In this document: positions 12,657-13,184 of the stretch, piece by piece
Numbering within the stretch: position 1 is the first letter of the stretch
Layout of the letters: each line of letters begins with the position of its first letter
NCBI GenBank assembly: GCA_036278435.1
Contig: DASULA010000080.1
Coordinates: 1 to 13,184 of the forward strand
Length of the DNA: 13,184 nucleotides
Reading direction: 5' to 3'
Source: DASULA01 sp036278435
GTDB taxonomy: Bacteria > Actinomycetota > Actinomycetes > Mycobacteriales > DASULA01
Made by a program: the position numbers and the translations under genes
The notes under the pieces: model-generated
Seen by the model: only the letters and a program-made list of their open reading frames with translations
Told to the model about the DNA's origin: nothing
The model's database searches: none

Positions 12657-13184
12657 TCAGCCTTCCAGATCTGCGGGTGAGGCGAGGTGACCGGACACCG
12701 CGGTCGCCGCGGCGACCAGCGGGGACACCAGGTGGGTGCGACCGCCGGGGCCCTGCCGGCCCTCGAAGTTACGGTTGGACGTCGAGGCCGAGCGCTGACC
12801 GGGCGAGAGCTGGTCGGGGTTCATGCCCAGGCACATGGAGCATCCGGCCGACCGCCATTCGGCGCCGGCGGTGGCGAACACCTTGTCCAGTCCCTCGTCC
12901 TCGGCCTGCTGCTTGACCCGCATGGAGCCGGGCACAACCAGCATCCGCACGCCGTCGGCGACCCGCCGGCCGTGGATGACCTCGGCGGCCGCCCTCAGGT
13001 CCTCGATCCGGCCGTTGGTGCACGACCCGAGGAACACGGTGTCCACGGCGATCTCGCGCAGCGGCGTGCCCGCGGTCAGGCCCATGTACTCCAGCGCCCG
13101 CTCGGCCGCGGAGCGCTGGTTCGGGTCGGCGAAGGAGGCCGGGTCGGGCACCCGGTCGCCCAGCGGCGCGCCCTGGCCGGGGTT
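12657..13184 (-). CDS. leuC: 3-isopropylmalate dehydratase large subunit, C-terminal part
   Basis: The last 175 residues of LeuC are present; the gene continues past the right edge, and the whole protein is usually about 465-480 residues. LeuC is the aconitase-type subunit that holds the [4Fe-4S] cluster. The visible start is NPGQGAPLGDRVPDP. The first cluster cysteine is in FLGSCTNGRIEDLRAAAEVI (about 58-77 of this fragment) and the other two in AGCSMCLGMNPDQL. The substrate-binding STSNRNFEGRQGPGGRTHLVSP follows. All three cluster cysteines are intact. It is followed after 3 bp by leuD. The promoter and any leucine leader lie outside the window. Confidence 0.97.
   Translation of the reverse strand, partial: NPGQGAPLGDRVPDPASFADPNQRSAAERALEYMGLTAGTPLREIAVDTVFLGSCTNGRIEDLRAAAEVIHGRRVADGVRMLVVPGSMRVKQQAEDEGLDKVFATAGAEWRSAGCSMCLGMNPDQLSPGQRSASTSNRNFEGRQGPGGRTHLVSPLVAAATAVSGHLASPADLEG

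Overview
This window is chromosomal housekeeping DNA from a very high-GC Gram-positive bacterium of the Actinobacteria. The supporting signs are frequent GTG starts, strong G/C bias at third codon positions, an HU protein with a long Lys/Ala tail, a coenzyme F420 gene (cofC), and the leuC-leuD-hup ... cofC-plsC-gpsA ... ddl-DUF3515-Lrp-thiL-rpmB-DAK2 neighbourhood that I recall from many actinomycetes. I cannot fix the genus. I see no mobile element, tRNA, rRNA, CRISPR array or defence system.

Left part (1-4209): the 5' end of a DAK2-domain (FakA-like) gene points left and off the window. It diverges from rpmB (L28, zinc-ribbon form), the first of four genes on the plus strand. A minus-strand block follows: thiL, thiD, a cytidylate-kinase-like gene and a gamma-carbonic-anhydrase-like gene, in transcription order. 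ThiD makes HMP-PP and ThiL makes thiamine pyrophosphate, so two thiamine steps sit side by side. The last two genes are 9 bp apart and look co-transcribed. A stand-alone Lrp/AsnC ligand-binding domain protein diverges from thiL.

Middle (4210-9249): a membrane-anchored DUF3515 protein on the plus strand converges on ddl (D-Ala-D-Ala ligase). Upstream of ddl lies a tightly coupled minus-strand operon, plsC-gpsA-Cys/Met PLP enzyme, in which both junctions are GTGA stop/start overlaps. GpsA makes glycerol-3-phosphate and PlsC is an acyl-glycerol-phosphate acyltransferase, so this is a phospholipid-precursor operon carrying a sulfur amino-acid enzyme.

Right part (9250-13184): cofC and a small cold-shock-like protein run rightward and converge on the HU gene. 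To the right, on the minus strand, come a class I SAM methyltransferase, leuD and the 3' part of leuC (leucine biosynthesis), which runs off the window.

I found no clearly new multi-gene system. The best second-look items are: a likely ATC start for thiL behind a strong Shine-Dalgarno; an 18-bp tandem repeat that triplicates the thiL stop region; matching TATGGT -10 boxes 6-8 nt before thiD and ddl that suggest leaderless mRNAs; clustered dyads between thiL and the Lrp gene; a gamma-CA with a changed third metal ligand; and a strongly strand-asymmetric G-rich tract between leuD and the methyltransferase gene.
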